Positions 46,301 through 53,779 of a DNA stretch of 64,000 nucleotides are shown one piece after another; position 1 is the first letter of the stretch; each line of letters opens with the position of its first letter. The DNA lies in assembly GCF_000321225.1 (NCBI RefSeq), contig NW_004451662.1:618107-682106 (forward strand). The letters are read 5' to 3'. The position numbers were made by a program, and so were the translations under genes. Below the pieces are notes generated by a model, which was not told where the DNA came from, did no database searches, and saw only the letters and a list, made by a program, of their open reading frames with translations. This DNA comes from Odobenus rosmarus divergens. Lineage: Eukaryota > Chordata > Mammalia > Carnivora > Odobenidae.

Positions 46301-49300
46301 CTAAGAACTAAGCTCCTGAAAATTCAGACTACCAGAAAGGGTTTCATTTTTAAATGGGGTTTCTGTTTTCATTTTCTAGGGAAAAGATTTTCAAATAGTG
46401 TCCTACAATTAATACCTTTACTGCCTGAAAAAGTCTATGCTTATGCTTGTTCTTAGAGAAGACCCTTCACTAATTTAATCAACTGACATATTTGTTAGGA
46501 TTTATTCTGTGCCAGGCAGTTTAAGTATTAAACAAAGAAACAGAGTTATTTTAATCTAAGTATAAATCATGAAGATATGGATGAACTATTGCTGGGTCCT
46601 TGGAAAAGCATGCACATGATGACAGGGAAGCCTGCTTCTCTTTAGAGCTTTACTGGGGATCTGACTGGGTCTCATTACTACAGTTTTGTTTTACAGTTGA
46701 GGGGAGGGGTAGCAAATGATTAAACTTTAATGCAGCAGTTTTCCAGTTATCCATACCCTACTGATGATTGTTGGTCAGTAAGAACTGATTGTCACTGGTT
46801 ACAAAGGAAGATATTAAACAGAAAAGTGGGCAAATGGAGAAAATAAATGATCATTTTTGCAAGGTTTTTCCCAAAACCTAACAATAAACCCTTAAAAATC
46901 TTTGATAATAGTAGACTCATAGATGGAATTCCATTTCCTTATGTATCACATTCTTGAATATGATTAAGTTCTCTACATCGCAGAAGTACTGCCAGGAACA
47001 TCAAAGGTGACATGGCTGGGGGTGGGAACAGATGGCGGAAGAAGTAGAGAAAAAGTTAGGATAGGTTAAATTTTCATACAAAGGACAGAAAAAGAAAACA
47101 GGACAGATTAATAAACCACCAACATCTTATCCAAATACTTGATTTAAAAAATTCTACACATTTAACTGCATATATTCTGTACATATAACTAGAGAGGGCT
47201 AAAAGATCAAACATGAGGCATCCATAGTACCCTGAGATAAAGTGGTTTCTTTTTACTTGTTCCATGTAAAAAAGATTTGAAGAATAATCTCTGTTTAAAC
47301 CATAAATGCACACTTAAAACATCAGGAAGTCTCCCATTTTCCTCTGGACTCCACATCTGACTTCTTACCATTGATCTACGAATCAGTGACAGTCTGATCT
47401 TTGCCTTGTTCTCAGCAAATTCCAGGCTACTGATGTCTTTGAGACGAGCCTTGTATTTATTCATCTGTTCTACAACAATCAGCTCCACACAGCTGAAATA
47501 GGAGGAAAAAGAGAAAACCTTTAAGAGCTGAAGTAAGTCAAATAAAGTGTAGCCCTCCCACACTGCTTTTCAGCTAAATGTGGCAGACGTTTGGAGGATG
47601 AAAGAAAAATCAACATTCCTTATTTTATGAGCTCTAAGACAAGATTTATATAATGGTGGTTCACAACTTTGGCTGCACTTCAGCATCCATCTGAGAAGCA
47701 ATTATAAGTTGCAACGCCCAGGCCACACCCCAGACTAATTAAATTAGACTCTCTAGGGATAGGACACAAACACCAGGATTTTTTTAAAGCTCCTTTTGTA
47801 GCCAAGGTTAAGAATCATTAATCTAGAAGGAAAGCAGAGGGCCATAAAAAAAGGCTAAAGTGAAATACAGAAATACTGAAGTACTATGGCCAAAAGGATT
47901 CACAGCCAGTTAGACTAGATTATAGGGAGACAAAGTGTATGTAATTTGGTAAAATGGAATTTTAAAAATATTTTTAGAGAATATAAACATTCCTAAAGAA
48001 AAGCTAAATTTAAAATGACCCTTCAAAACAAATGATGTCCAGTTGAAGAGAATCTCTTAAATTTTTCATATTCAGCATAAGAAAACCCAACAGGGTCTAG
48101 TAATCTTCTTAAAAACATCTGAACTTATGAAATCATTCACTGTTTGATATCTAGATAAAGTGGCTACACTAACTCAGAAGTCTCTGGGGTCTTGTGGAGG
48201 TGATGGTAACTGGCCTTACGTGGTAGTCTTACTGATGTCCTGCACGCTTTGTAGTGGGTCAATGGTGTCAGGGCATCGAAGAATGCAGGGGGCAAATACA
48301 ATCGCCAAAGCATTAGCAGACATTCGATTAGTTTCTTCCTGTAGAGCAATCCTAAGGAATAAAAAAAAAAAACAAAAAAAAACAGGCGAAGTGGGGATTA
48401 AAAGGGAAAATAGTAAGGACGTAGACAAAGGACATGAGAGAAAGAATACGTATGACATCAACCGCAGAGTACTAGAAGGATATTCGTATCAGGTGAAAGG
48501 AGACACTTGTAGACTTTTCCCAAAGCTGTTCCTTTGCCTCTGGAAAATGCACTTCCACTCTGTTCCTTACTTGAAGCAATACAGGCCAGCAGATAGCTAG
48601 CTTATCAAGGGAAATTTCTGACCCACTGCCATACACCTGATGAACGTGTCTGAAGAATGCAGAGTAGAGACTTAAAGGCATTCTCAGACAGTCTATCAGA
48701 TACCCATCTAACATTTATGTAATATTTACCAGAGATTTATCTAATCAAAATAAAGATGGCTTTCTTCCCAACCACTGCAGATATTTATACTCAGTCAATT
48801 CTTGAGCCCCACCTAAACCCACCTCCTATGAATTAGGTTATGTCAAGACATATACCTCCTTTCTACTTTATAGTTCAGGAATGAGAACAGGCTAGGCTAC
48901 ATAGTGCCACCATGAGGCTGAAGTTGTTACATGGTTCAAATAGGGCAGAGAAGTCCCTACTCTGCAGCCCAACTTAGCTGAGGATTTCTGCTCCAAGCAA
49001 TTGTAAGCACCTGTTTGAGGCATTAGCTTTATAAACAGGAAAAAAAGGTCAGTTTTCCAAATGAAGGAGTTCTTCACTTAAAAGAATCCAAGAAAAACTA
49101 TTATACATTCCCTTGTTTCTTGAAATTACCTGACTAGATGAAAAATGAGGCGTTCCAGTGTATTGAGATGAGTTCGGGAGAGCTGGTCAATCACAGAGTA
49201 TACACCACGGATTGTTTCTTTCCTCTCCTGAAGGCCTAAAAAGATTAAGGATAGCCAGTAAGATTGAATATCCCCTCTCATATGCTACATCTTCCTCCTG

Positions 49301-51057
49301 AACAGATAGTAGGTAGCAGGGGAACCTGGCTCTAAATTTTAAAGAGAGGCAGGTGTACCTGTGTGGCAGGAAAAGAGCAGCTCAGTTACCACTAATCTTC
49401 CTTTGCTTGAGTTCTATATTCACTAAGCAGTCCGTGAGTTTTAATCTATATCCCAGTAATCCTTATGAGAGCAAAGGGAAAAGAGATGCCCTAGGTTTTT
49501 TAGGCATTTCGTGGCAGACTGATTCCCTATTAAAATTAATTAATTGCTATATAGTTTATAAAATCAGTCTTATGGAAATTGGAGGAGTCATGCCTCAGGG
49601 CTTAAATACTTTTAGGCAGGCCTCCAGCAATATTCTACACAACTGTAGCACTGAAAAACTAAACTCCATCACCTGGGAGGTTTGGCATAAAACAGAGTTC
49701 TTGCCTAGATTCACAATTGTAAATGAATATAAGCCAGCCCTTAAATCTATTTAGTCTTTTAATTTATTTATAATCTTAGTCTTGAAATCTCTTTGTGAGA
49801 AGCAACGAAGGGACTTACTCAGAAAACTTTCAGGATACTGACATTTTAATGACTCTCTCAAAAGTCAATATTTGAGTAGGTGAGAGTACACCCCCAGTTC
49901 TGTATTGATTGTCAAAAGTTTACTTTTGGATCTCTATGGACTAAACCATTAGAGGATGGCTAAATAATCTATAATGAAACCAACATTCCTTTCCCAAGTG
50001 TAGGCCTTCCCTCGAATCCAGGAAGTCTGTGCTTACCCATAGCTCGAAGAAATTCCTCATAGAGTTCAAAGGTCATGAGTGGATTGGGCAAATCACGAAG
50101 CCACTGTTTGAATACACTTGCAATAACATGTATGTTATAGTCATCCAGGTTTACACTCTCAGCATCTATTTAGAGACAAGAGTTAGATAACAAAGCCAAA
50201 ACATGCAAAGAGTTTCAAATAATTCACTTTAGAAACTATCAGCACCAAAAGAAGCCTTCATGTTCTTAATCAAACTAATTATCTTCTACGATCTAATTCC
50301 ATGCTTTGGAATAGCACTTCTAACCTTGGTAAAGGAACAGCTTTTTGTTTTCCAAATCTCTTGCAGACTGACAGATATGTAAAATAAAATACCACATGCT
50401 TTCATGTTAAAGAACTGTTAAATACCACTACAGATGTTTCTAAATGCTTGCTCTCAATTTCTGTACTTACACTGTGGATTGATCTTTGAGCCACACTTTG
50501 AGTAGCAATGTTTTGGATGGCAGATGGGAAAAAGGCCCTAATTTTAAGTCATTTTTAAAGGTGAAAGGACAGTAATAAGTGAACATAGGAAATGTAATGA
50601 ACATACCCTTACTCTGTTTCACTTATAAACTCCCCAAGGTTATACAAAAGAAATGATTGGGAGGATACAGGATGAATGATTTTTCACTTGTGCTGACCCA
50701 AGGTACAAGAGATCAGTTGTCAACTGCCTTTAACCTGGAGTAGAATCTCTGGTAGGCAGTTTGCCCCGCCTGAGTTTTACCAAGCATTTTCTGTTGTTAT
50801 TTCCATACTGACTAATCTCTCCCTGATTTGCTCATTAAAAAAACCCAAAACAAACAAAAAAACTATAAAGAAAAAGCATGTGGGTAGGTTCTTGGAGACA
50901 CAGAGCTAAGCTTCGTATCTAAGTGTGATTCAAAACAATCTATTCTAGGGCACCTGGGTGGCTCAGTCAATTAAGCCTCTGCCTTCGGCTCAGGTCATGA
51001 TCCCGGAGTTCTGCTCAGCAGGGAGTCGGCTTCTCCCCTGCCCCTCCCCCTCTCGTG

Positions 51058-51090
<33 letters not shown>

Positions 51091-52049
51091 AAAGAACTAA
51101 AATCTTTAAACAACAACAACAATCTATTCCTTCCCTATAGTGGTAAAGAACAGAAGTTGACCATGAAACCAAAGTCCAACTCCTGCATATATATTCTAGG
51201 CCTGAGGCTATAGTTCTACACAGGTACATGTTCAATCCACTAATTAAACAGTTTAAATAACTATGTCATGAATGTAAGAAGGTGAGAACATGCATCAGAA
51301 AGAAACTTGAAGTCAGAGTAATGGAGACTAATAGGCAATAGTTTAGATTACGAATTCAGAACATCTGGGGTTAAATCCCCGCTTGATCACTTATTGGTGG
51401 TGAGTCTTTGGGCAAGATCCTCTGTAAGCCTCAGTTTCTTTCTCTGTAAACAGGGATAATAATCCCTAATTCATAGGACTCTTGTGAAGATGAGCATAAA
51501 AACATCAGCACACTGCTCTACATCATCAACAGATCATTTAATTTCCCTGAATCTAAAATTTCTTCTTTGTTAATTACAGATACCCTGATCTTACCAAATT
51601 GTTGATTTTAAATGAGAGCTGTGTCAAGGACCTAATAGGGCCTTGTACAAATGATACACTCAATATATATTTGCTGAATGGACCACACAAAAACAAAGAC
51701 TTTTAGAAAGCCACAAAATGATTAACAAGCACCACAGAAAAGATGGCATTCTTCTGGCTGCAAGAAAAAGATTAACATGTAACGAAAACTTTAAAAGCAG
51801 GAAATGATCTATTTACATAACACCATTTGGTCCTGATTGGGAGAGCACCATCTTACCTGTATCCAGACCCTGTCGCAGCTCCTTGATTTTATTAGTTGAA
51901 CCAGACTTTCGGTAAATACCTTCTGTGTACAGTCCATGCATTTCAATGTAGTTTATGAGCTTTTCCACCACTAAAGGAACAGTTCGTTCTTCACTGGTCA
52001 AACGGGACAATTCAACCCCGAACTGTCGAGATGACAGCTCCGGATCATA
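12868..52049 (-). CDS. MYO9A: MYO9A, unconventional myosin IXa: RhoGAP domain and C-terminus (3' partial)
   Basis: Myosin IXa couples an actin-based motor to a RhoGAP domain that inactivates Rho GTPases at sites of actin remodelling (family knowledge). Eight minus-strand exons join in frame: 52049-51857, 50165-50037, 49235-49130, 48351-48220, 47492-47369, 16391-16189, 14135-13993 and 13331-12868, totalling 1494 bp or 497 residues plus TGA. Residues 1-190 are the RhoGAP domain. It has the arginine finger in GIYRKSG (R47), [20 protein letters not shown], and the conserved Asn in [14 protein letters not shown]. Residues near 270-310 ([20 protein letters not shown]) look coiled-coil. The tail is Ser/Lys-rich and ends [11 protein letters not shown]9B also has this domain, but the tail and the position next to NR2E3 identify MYO9A. 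C1 domains, motor and promoter lie beyond the right edge. No frameshift or stop is seen. Confidence 0.96.
13332..13992 (-). other. MYO9A: MYO9A intron (661 bp)
   Basis: Short intron between the last two coding exons. I recognise no repeat or other feature in it. Confidence 0.85.
13993..14135 (-). CDS. MYO9A: MYO9A penultimate coding exon
   Basis: Acceptor ATATCTTACAG above 14135 and donor GTAAAT below 13993. It encodes [40 protein letters not shown] and GAISEKS, an acidic segment after the coiled coil. Both borders split codons and rejoin as K and E. Confidence 0.94.
14395..14550 (+). repeat. MIR SINE, plus
   Basis: GATCAGCGTTCTAAACTCAC, CTCCCTGGACCTCAGCTTCC and GACATGAGATAATCTCTAAG follow the order of the MIR core, but diverged. 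Confidence 0.55.
15591..15778 (-). mobile_element. Can-SINE (SINEC), minus
   Basis: Complete element: T-tail, AAGATTTTATTTATTTG, AG-rich stretch, CCAGGACCCTGGGATCATGA, then ACCGACTGAGTTACCCAGGT. Flanked by CTT(T/C)AGGGAGTTCT direct repeats. Confidence 0.93.
16189..16391 (-). CDS. MYO9A: MYO9A exon (coiled coil after RhoGAP)
   Basis: Acceptor TTTCTTTGCAG above 16391 and donor GTGAGT below 16189. It starts in phase 0 with [20 protein letters not shown], then [20 protein letters not shown] and [20 protein letters not shown]. The last part has heptad-like spacing suited to a short coiled coil. Confidence 0.95.
16665..16875. mobile_element. hAT-Charlie-type non-autonomous DNA transposon
   Basis: TTAAATTTAAATTAGTTAAA, ATTTCAAGTGCTCAATAGCC, ACAGGTGGCTAGTGGCTACC and a right end CAAAGTTCTGATGGACAAC. 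This matches the common mammalian MER-type element with termini near CAGnGCTGTCCAATAGAACTTT. Subfamily not assigned. Confidence 0.65.
17283..17504. mobile_element. hAT-type non-autonomous DNA transposon with terminal inverted repeats
   Basis: The left end CAGGGGTTAGCAAACTATGG and the right end GTTTGCCAATCCCTG are inverted copies. The interior has TTTTGTAAATAAACCTTTAC and the wording typical of this abundant Charlie-like MITE. Subfamily not assigned. Confidence 0.7.
17700..18262 (+). mobile_element. Old LINE-1 fragment (ORF1-like region), plus
   Basis: AGATATTGTGGCTATCAGAC, GACTTAAAATAACCATGCTG and AAGGAGATAGAAAGATGTGA resemble the ORF1 part of old mammalian L1 (L1M). Edges are approximate. 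It may be the 5' continuation of the old L1 at 20040-24690. Confidence 0.5.
18263..18427 (-). mobile_element. Can-SINE (SINEC), minus, truncated
   Basis: TCTTAAGATTTATTTATGAC, AGAGGGAGAGGGACAAGCAG and GAGATCATGACCTGAGCCGA. It stops at AATCAAGAGTCAG without the usual CCACCCAGG...CCCC head, right where an L1 begins. Confidence 0.8.
18433..19710 (+). mobile_element. LINE-1 fragment, 3' part of ORF2, plus
   Basis: AATATTCAGAAATCAGTTAA, AATTTCTATATACTAATAAT, GCTGTAGTAATACAAAACAG and ACATGTGAAAAGATGCTCAA are ORF2 coding sequence, broken by stops. It jumps directly to a carnivore L1 3' terminus (ATGTATGGTGATTAACATAA), so the end of ORF2 and most of the 3'UTR are deleted. Confidence 0.85.
20203..20397 (+). 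mobile_element. Can-SINE (SINEC), plus, with target-site duplication
   Basis: GGGCGCCTGGGTGGCTCAGT to AAATAAAATCTT plus an A-tail. The 13-bp duplication AAGAATTCAGAAA lies at 20187-20199 and 20398-20410. Confidence 0.95.
21496..21703 (+). mobile_element. Can-SINE (SINEC), plus, with target-site duplication
   Basis: GGCGCCTGGGTGGCTCAGTT, CCCGGGATCGAGTCCCACAT, a CT-rich stretch and AAATAAATAAATAAATAA. The 14-bp duplication ACTTTTCCAGAAAG lies at 21482-21495 and 21704-21717. Confidence 0.95.
22044..22230 (-). mobile_element. Can-SINE (SINEC), minus, with target-site duplication
   Basis: T-run, AAAGATTTTATTTATTTG, then CCACCCAGGTGCCCC at the head. The perfect 16-bp duplication AATAAAATAGTCTCAT lies at 22028-22043 and 22231-22246. 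Confidence 0.95.
23141..23338 (-). mobile_element. Can-SINE (SINEC), minus, older
   Basis: GAATCTTAAGCAGGTTCCTG, ACCCTGAGGATCATGACCTG and GACTGAGCCACCCAGGAGCT. Flanked by imperfect AAGAAT(GC/AT)TTTTT repeats. Confidence 0.88.
23615..23755 (+). mobile_element. Short carnivore L1 3' end, plus, nested
   Basis: GGTGATGGGTATTGAGAAGG, GATGAGCACTGGGTGTTATA, CATCAAAAACTAATGATGTA and GGCTAACTGAACATAAAAAA are the last bases of the carnivore L1 3'UTR, here a severely 5'-truncated copy within older L1. Confidence 0.75.
24691..26519. other. Intron segment with no clear feature
   Basis: AT-rich intronic DNA of MYO9A. 25860-26100 may be an old minus-strand L1 remnant (GGAAAATTAGACCTTGTGAT and TTTAATGGTTTTATATAATA). 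Nothing else is recognised. Confidence 0.55.
26520..27209 (-). mobile_element. LINE-1 3' part of a 5'-inverted insertion, minus
   Basis: Read on plus: CCAATTAACATACAATGTAA, TCCACATATGAGTGAAGTCA, GCTGAGTAATATTCCATTGT and TTTGCATTCCCACCAACAAT. This is the complement of L1 3'UTR and ORF2 end. It changes strand abruptly at about 27209. Confidence 0.88.
27210..28237 (+). mobile_element. LINE-1 inverted 5' segment of the same insertion, plus
   Basis: AACACTGATGAAAGAAATCG, ACAATCCTAAAATTTGTATA and GATGCCCAGCATCCCTCATC run in ORF2 order and stop at GGATGTGGAGAAAGGGAAAT. In the element this lies just upstream of the point where the minus-strand part begins, so the two pieces are one L1 with a 5' inversion. 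Confidence 0.85.
28240..28930 (-). mobile_element. Old LINE-1 3' region (L1M type), minus
   Basis: TTGAAGTATAATTGACATAC, TTCAAGTGTACAACATATTG, TTGTACCATTTGTATTCCCA and CGCACATCCTCACCAGCAAT are the complement of an old L1 3' end and ORF2 end. Confidence 0.75.
28975..29375 (+). mobile_element. LINE-1 3' end (L1M type), plus
   Basis: AATCGAACTCATAGAAACAG, GGTTGCAGGGGGCTGGGGTG, ATGTACAACATGCTGACTAT and GTCAATTATAGCTCAATAAA, then an A-rich tail. The sequence is the usual terminus of mid-age mammalian L1. Confidence 0.85.
29385..29770 (-). pseudogene. HMGN1: HMGN1 processed pseudogene
   Basis: HMGN1 is a small nucleosome-binding chromatin protein of about 100 residues. The minus strand from 29766 reads ATA (for ATG) then [20 protein letters not shown] and ARRSTK, aligning with the HMGN1 N-terminus and its nucleosome-binding PKRRSARLSAKP motif. 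Further on, GCAAACAAAAGGGAAAGGGG and GAAACTAAGGCTAAG match the rest of the reading frame. A TAA sits at the expected stop (29506-29504). The 3' flank (CACTTCTTGTACAATCTGGA) resembles the HMGN1 3'UTR. It lacks introns, has lost the start codon, has an early in-frame TGA and is shorter than the functional gene (263 versus about 303 bp). It is a dead retrocopy on the MYO9A strand, inside its intron. The family match is from memory of HMGN1. Confidence 0.85.
31320..32430 (+). pseudogene. L1 ORF1 remnant (RNA-binding chaperone), degenerate
   Basis: Segments such as [20 protein letters not shown] near 31350 and [20 protein letters not shown] with [20 protein letters not shown] near 32170-32300 match carnivore L1 ORF1, whose product coats L1 RNA as a trimer. 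The frame is broken by a SINE insertion at 31428 and by several stops. Confidence 0.75.
31428..31542 (-). mobile_element. Old Can-SINE, minus, inside L1 ORF1
   Basis: AAGTAGGCTCCATACTGGGC, ACAACTCTGAGATCAAGAGC and TGAGCTACCCAGGTATCCC. The perfect 16-bp duplication CTTGATGGAGAATTTA lies at 31412-31427 and 31543-31558. Confidence 0.92.
32650..36560 (+). pseudogene. L1 ORF2 remnant (endonuclease / reverse transcriptase), degenerate
   Basis: ORF2 normally encodes an endonuclease, a reverse transcriptase and a Cys-rich end, all needed for retrotransposition. Here the longest open piece (34435-34896) carries [20 protein letters not shown] and [20 protein letters not shown]. The catalytic FADDM box is at 34917-34931, in a different frame from that piece. 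Many stops and frameshifts show a dead copy. Confidence 0.85.
33311..33448 (+). mobile_element. Short L1 3' end inserted in L1 ORF2, plus
   Basis: GTTGTGATGAGTACCAGTTG, TGTACACCTGAAGCTAATAT and TTAACTAACTGGAATTTAAA plus an A-tail form a carnivore L1 terminus. The ORF2 text on each side repeats (ACAAGCCTCAACAA before, ACAACCCTCAACAA after), which is a target-site duplication. Confidence 0.85.
37040..37233 (+). mobile_element. Can-SINE (SINEC), plus, 5' end altered
   Basis: TAAGTTGCCTTCAGCTTAGG, CCCGGGATCGAGCCCCACAT, TCATGTGTTCTCTCTCTCTC and AAATAAATAAAATCTTT. The usual GGGCGCCTGGGTGGCTC start is missing or strongly diverged. Confidence 0.85.
37290..37800 (-). mobile_element. Old LINE-1 fragment (reverse-transcriptase region), minus
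   Basis: AACAGTGGGGATAATGGACA, TCCTTGCCTTTTTCTGATTT and GAATCATCCTTTCATTCCTA are the complement of L1 ORF2 RT sequence. 38060-38290 (TTTCCTGAGGTTTATTTTG) may be more of the same element. Confidence 0.65.
37850..38050 (-). repeat. MIR SINE, minus
   Basis: TATTAACTCATTTAACTCTG, TTATAGATGAGAAAACTGAG and ATTAAATGACCTGCCCATCA follow the MIR complement closely. Confidence 0.8.
38574..39006 (+). mobile_element. Tigger-family (TcMar) non-autonomous DNA transposon
   Basis: The left end TTGTAGTCCCCCCTTATCTG and right end TAAGCACGAACTACTG are degenerate inverted copies. The interior reads TATATACTATATTTTTACCA, CTCAAAATATCTTATTGTAC and GTCAGAAGGAGGATCACCTG. It resembles the common mammalian Tigger MITE; exact subfamily not assigned. 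Confidence 0.75.
39341..39548 (+). mobile_element. Can-SINE (SINEC), plus, long A-tail
   Basis: GGGCGCCTGGGTGGCTCAGA to AAATAAAATCTT and about 20 A. The perfect 13-bp duplication ACCTTGTGAGTCC lies at 39328-39340 and 39549-39561. The clean duplication and long tail suggest a recent insertion. Confidence 0.95.
39740..39900 (+). repeat. L2-like LINE fragment
   Basis: CTAGCTCATGTGTCACCTCT and ACAGGCCTTCCCAGTACACT echo the L2 3' phrase that reads CTCAAATGTCACCTC...AGGCCTTCCCTGACC. Confidence 0.5.
39901..41138. other. Intron segment, mostly unassigned
   Basis: No gene or clear repeat is seen, except near 41055-41090, where TAGTGGTTCCCGAAGTGTAG resembles the end of an old MER5/Charlie hAT element. 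Confidence 0.5.
41139..41317 (+). mobile_element. Can-SINE (SINEC), plus
   Basis: GGGACGCCTGGGTGGCTCTG, ACGAGTCCCACATCGGGCTC and AAATAAATAAAATCTT. The 15-bp duplication AAAAAGGGTCTGCAA lies at 41124-41138 and 41318-41332. Confidence 0.95.
41950..42092 (+). mobile_element. LINE-1 3' end fragment, plus
   Basis: CTGTGTGGCGATGTTACCTA, GTGGTAACCATTTTGCAATA and ATGTCAATTATATCTTAAAA plus an A-tail. It is a short 5'-truncated L1M terminus. Confidence 0.75.
42321..42462 (-). mobile_element. Short L1 3' end, minus, with target-site duplication
   Basis: T-run, then TTAGTTAGCCAACATATAGT and CATCAAAAACTAATGAT, the complement of the carnivore L1 terminus. The 14-bp duplication GAGCTGCCACTTTT lies at 42307-42320 and 42463-42476. 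Confidence 0.88.
43290..43630 (+). repeat. L2 LINE fragment, plus
   Basis: CCTTTCCACAGTTCCTAAAT, GGTTCCCATCTACTTTTCCA, CTTCCCTCTGGAATTCTCTT and ATCTTTCAACACCCAACTAA follow the order of the L2 3' consensus, though diverged. Confidence 0.6.
44472..44663 (-). mobile_element. Can-SINE (SINEC), minus
   Basis: AAGATTTTATTTATTTATTT, AG-rich stretch, AGGATCATGACCTGAGCCGA and AGCCACCCAGGTGCCCC. The 13-bp duplication GGGAGGTAGATTT lies at 44459-44471 and 44664-44676. Confidence 0.95.
44677..47368. other. Intron segment with no recognised feature
   Basis: Unique-looking intronic DNA, 2.7 kb, with an A-rich run near 46198-46224. No exon, gene or repeat family recognised. It is one of the longest repeat-poor stretches of the intron. 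Confidence 0.5.
47369..47492 (-). CDS. MYO9A: MYO9A exon (end of RhoGAP domain)
   Basis: Acceptor CCTATTTCAG above 47492 and donor GTAAGA below 47369. It encodes [40 protein letters not shown] and M. The first base completes a split Thr codon. Confidence 0.95.
47655..47815. mobile_element. hAT-Charlie MER5-like DNA transposon fragment
   Basis: GGTGGTTCACAACTTTGGCT, CCAGGCCACACCCCAGACTA, ATTAAATTAGACTCTCTAGG and GCCAAGGTTAAGAATCATT have the layout of the MER5-group MITEs, including the inverted ends. Confidence 0.7.
48220..48351 (-). CDS. MYO9A: MYO9A exon (RhoGAP, conserved Asn segment)
   Basis: Acceptor TTATTCCTTAG above 48351 and donor GTAAGG below 48220. It encodes [20 protein letters not shown] and [20 protein letters not shown] with [16 protein letters not shown] is the RhoGAP motif with the invariant Asn. 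Confidence 0.96.
49130..49235 (-). CDS. MYO9A: MYO9A exon (RhoGAP)
   Basis: Acceptor CTTTTTAG above 49235 and donor GTAATT below 49130. It encodes [20 protein letters not shown] and [14 protein letters not shown]. It is joined through split Gly and Arg codons to its neighbours. Confidence 0.95.
49236..50036 (-). other. MYO9A: MYO9A intron
   Basis: 801 bp with no recognised repeat. The plus-strand ORF at 49353-49754 (133 codons) lies wholly in this intron, has no family resemblance and is probably chance. Confidence 0.75.
50037..50165 (-). CDS. MYO9A: MYO9A exon (RhoGAP core)
   Basis: Acceptor CTCTAAATAG above 50165 and donor GTAAGC below 50037. It encodes [40 protein letters not shown] and AM. 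The [11 protein letters not shown] motif is a hallmark of RhoGAP domains. Confidence 0.96.
50946..51118 (+). mobile_element. Can-SINE (SINEC), plus, internally shortened
   Basis: GGGCACCTGGGTGGCTCAGT, AGGTCATGATCCCGGAGTTC, then a direct jump to CTGCTCAGCAGGGAGTCGGC, so about 25 bp of the usual GGGATCGAGCCCC region is missing. A perfect (CT)n run lies at about 51057-51086. The duplication ACAATCTATTC lies at 50935-50945 and 51119-51129. Confidence 0.93.
51340..51510 (+). repeat. MIR SINE, plus
   Basis: AACATCTGGGGTTAAATCCC, TGGTGAGTCTTTGGGCAAGA, AAGCCTCAGTTTCTTTCTCT and GGACTCTTGTGAAGATGAGC run in MIR order. Confidence 0.82.
51857..52049 (-). CDS. MYO9A: MYO9A exon (start of RhoGAP, arginine finger)
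   Basis: Acceptor CTTCCATTTAG above 52049 and donor GTAAGA below 51857. It begins in phase 0 and encodes [40 protein letters not shown] and [21 protein letters not shown] in GIYRKSG (codon 51911-51909) is the catalytic arginine finger inserted into the active site of Rho. Confidence 0.96.
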
Positions 52050-53586
52050 CTAAATGGAAGATAAATTTTTGTTTCCAAATACATCCAAACATCTTTAAAT
52101 GTGTTTAACCAGTTATTTAAGAGAAACTACTTTTTATTTCCCTGAAGTTTCATGAGCACAGTTATAAGAGTTGGAGGGAAAGGGAATTATGGTTAACATT
52201 GACAATATATATCAAGTCACATGTTAGCTTCAATCCTTTCCCACTAGGAATCCCCTCAAAATATAATGGGGTAGAGAATGAAGGCGGTGGCAACAGGCTA
52301 CTGTTTCCCTTCCTGTTAAAAAGCCCTTCATGTAAAGCTGGGATTTGGACAAGGGAGAAAGGGGATAGCCTTTGTATGCTAAACATGTACCAAGTACTAC
52401 TAGAAAGTCTGATTTGATATGAATTAGAGTTGTCAGTAATTTCTGATGCTTAAGAATGCTTCAATGTGCACGTAAACTTTAGGGACATTTAATTGAACCA
52501 TGATATCATAGCTAAAGGCAGAGGCACACACAGATTGGCCCTTCATTCGTGTTCGAGCCCTTTCTTATTTACTTCAATAGTGTATCTGATATCATAAACT
52601 AACTATAGTTTATGCAACTGCAAAATACTTACCCTGAAGATTATTTAAAGTAATTCACAGAAAAAAATGCCAGGTATTACCTCTGAGACTGAGAACTTTT
52701 TTGTAAATCTTTTTTGTCTCTTCCTTCTCTTGCATCATTCTCCTTTTCTAACACAACAGGAATTCTCTCCTTCAGTCTGCATCAGTGCCAAGTTCTTGTG
52801 GTCAGTTAGCACACCCTATTTTTTCTTTTCTATTCTATTGCCACCACCCTATTTCAAATCTATATGACTGCCCACTTGGACTATTTCCAACAGCTTCTTG
52901 GTGAATTTCCCCACATCCATTTTCTCCCCTTTTAATACTGCATAGTGTATATAATCTACTTTAGTATCCTAAACAACCTTCAGTGATTAACTAGTATATA
53001 TCAAAATAAGGTACATTCTTGAGTCTAACATTCAAGATATTGCTTGAATTGATCCTAATTTCCCCTTCCAGTCTTATGTTAATACATTTGTCATTTATGT
53101 GCTAGGTAACAGGAAAACAAAATCAAGTAAGAGCATCTACCCTAAGACTAGTGCTAAGACTAGTAGTGTTAATGTGTGGCGCTAAGTAAACAGTTAACAA
53201 CAGATTTATTAGGTAATATGGAACCATGGAAGTAAAACAACTAGATTGGGAAGGATTGGGCTGGGTAACAACTAATGACCTTGAGAAGACCTGATGCTTA
53301 ACCTAACTGTTGGAAAGCAAATAGTACTTAAGAAGAAAAGGGAAGAACCTTTTAGGCACAGAAAACACAGAACAAAGTTGGGCAAAACAAACTAAAAGTA
53401 ATCTGATATGGCTGAACTAAAAATGAGAAAACACTAGGCAGAGAGATTACAAAGGGCTTCAGGTACTAAGGCACAGACTTTGGGTCTTGTCCTGACAGCT
53501 AACAAAAGGCAAGAGAAAATTTTAAGTAGGGAAGACGTACGTTTTCACCTATATCTACTCTGCATTCTAGCACTTCTTTTCTGTTC

Positions 53587-53768
53587 AAAAGATTTTATTT
53601 ATTTATTTGAGAGAGAGAGCGAGAACAAGCAGGGGGAGGAGCAGAAGGAGAGGGACAAGCAGACTCCATGCTGAGCAGGGAGCCCAATTTGGGGCTCAAT
53701 CCCAGGACTCTGGGATCATGACCTGAGCCGAAGGCAGCCGCTTAACCGAATAAGCCACCCAGGTGCCC
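53587..53768 (-). mobile_element. Can-SINE (SINEC), minus
   Basis: AAAGATTTTATTTATTTATT, AGAACAAGCAGGGGGAGGAG, TGGGATCATGACCTGAGCCG and GCCACCCAGGTGCCCT. Complete from tail to head. Confidence 0.93.
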
Positions 53769-53779
53769 TCCAGCATGTA

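Larger units (their letters stand above)
16392..47368 (-). other. MYO9A: MYO9A large intron (31 kb)
   Basis: Separates the exon ending in RRSM from the exon starting GKGRLHRG. Both are in phase 0. It is dominated by LINE-1 in both orientations with nested SINEs, listed one by one. No further MYO9A exon or independent gene was recognised, apart from an HMGN1 processed pseudogene. Confidence 0.85.
50166..51856 (-). other. MYO9A: MYO9A intron (1.7 kb)
   Basis: Holds a Can-SINE (50946-51118) and a MIR (about 51340-51510). The remainder is unassigned. Confidence 0.8.

Noticed and set aside
48160..48600. 146-codon plus-strand ORF antisense to a MYO9A exon
   Set aside because: It is the shadow of the conserved minus-strand RhoGAP exon extended into intron. 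The minus-strand reading is clearly the real one.
51057..51086. (CT)n tract as a regulatory element
   Set aside because: It sits in the CT-rich tail region normal for Can-SINEs and has simply expanded.
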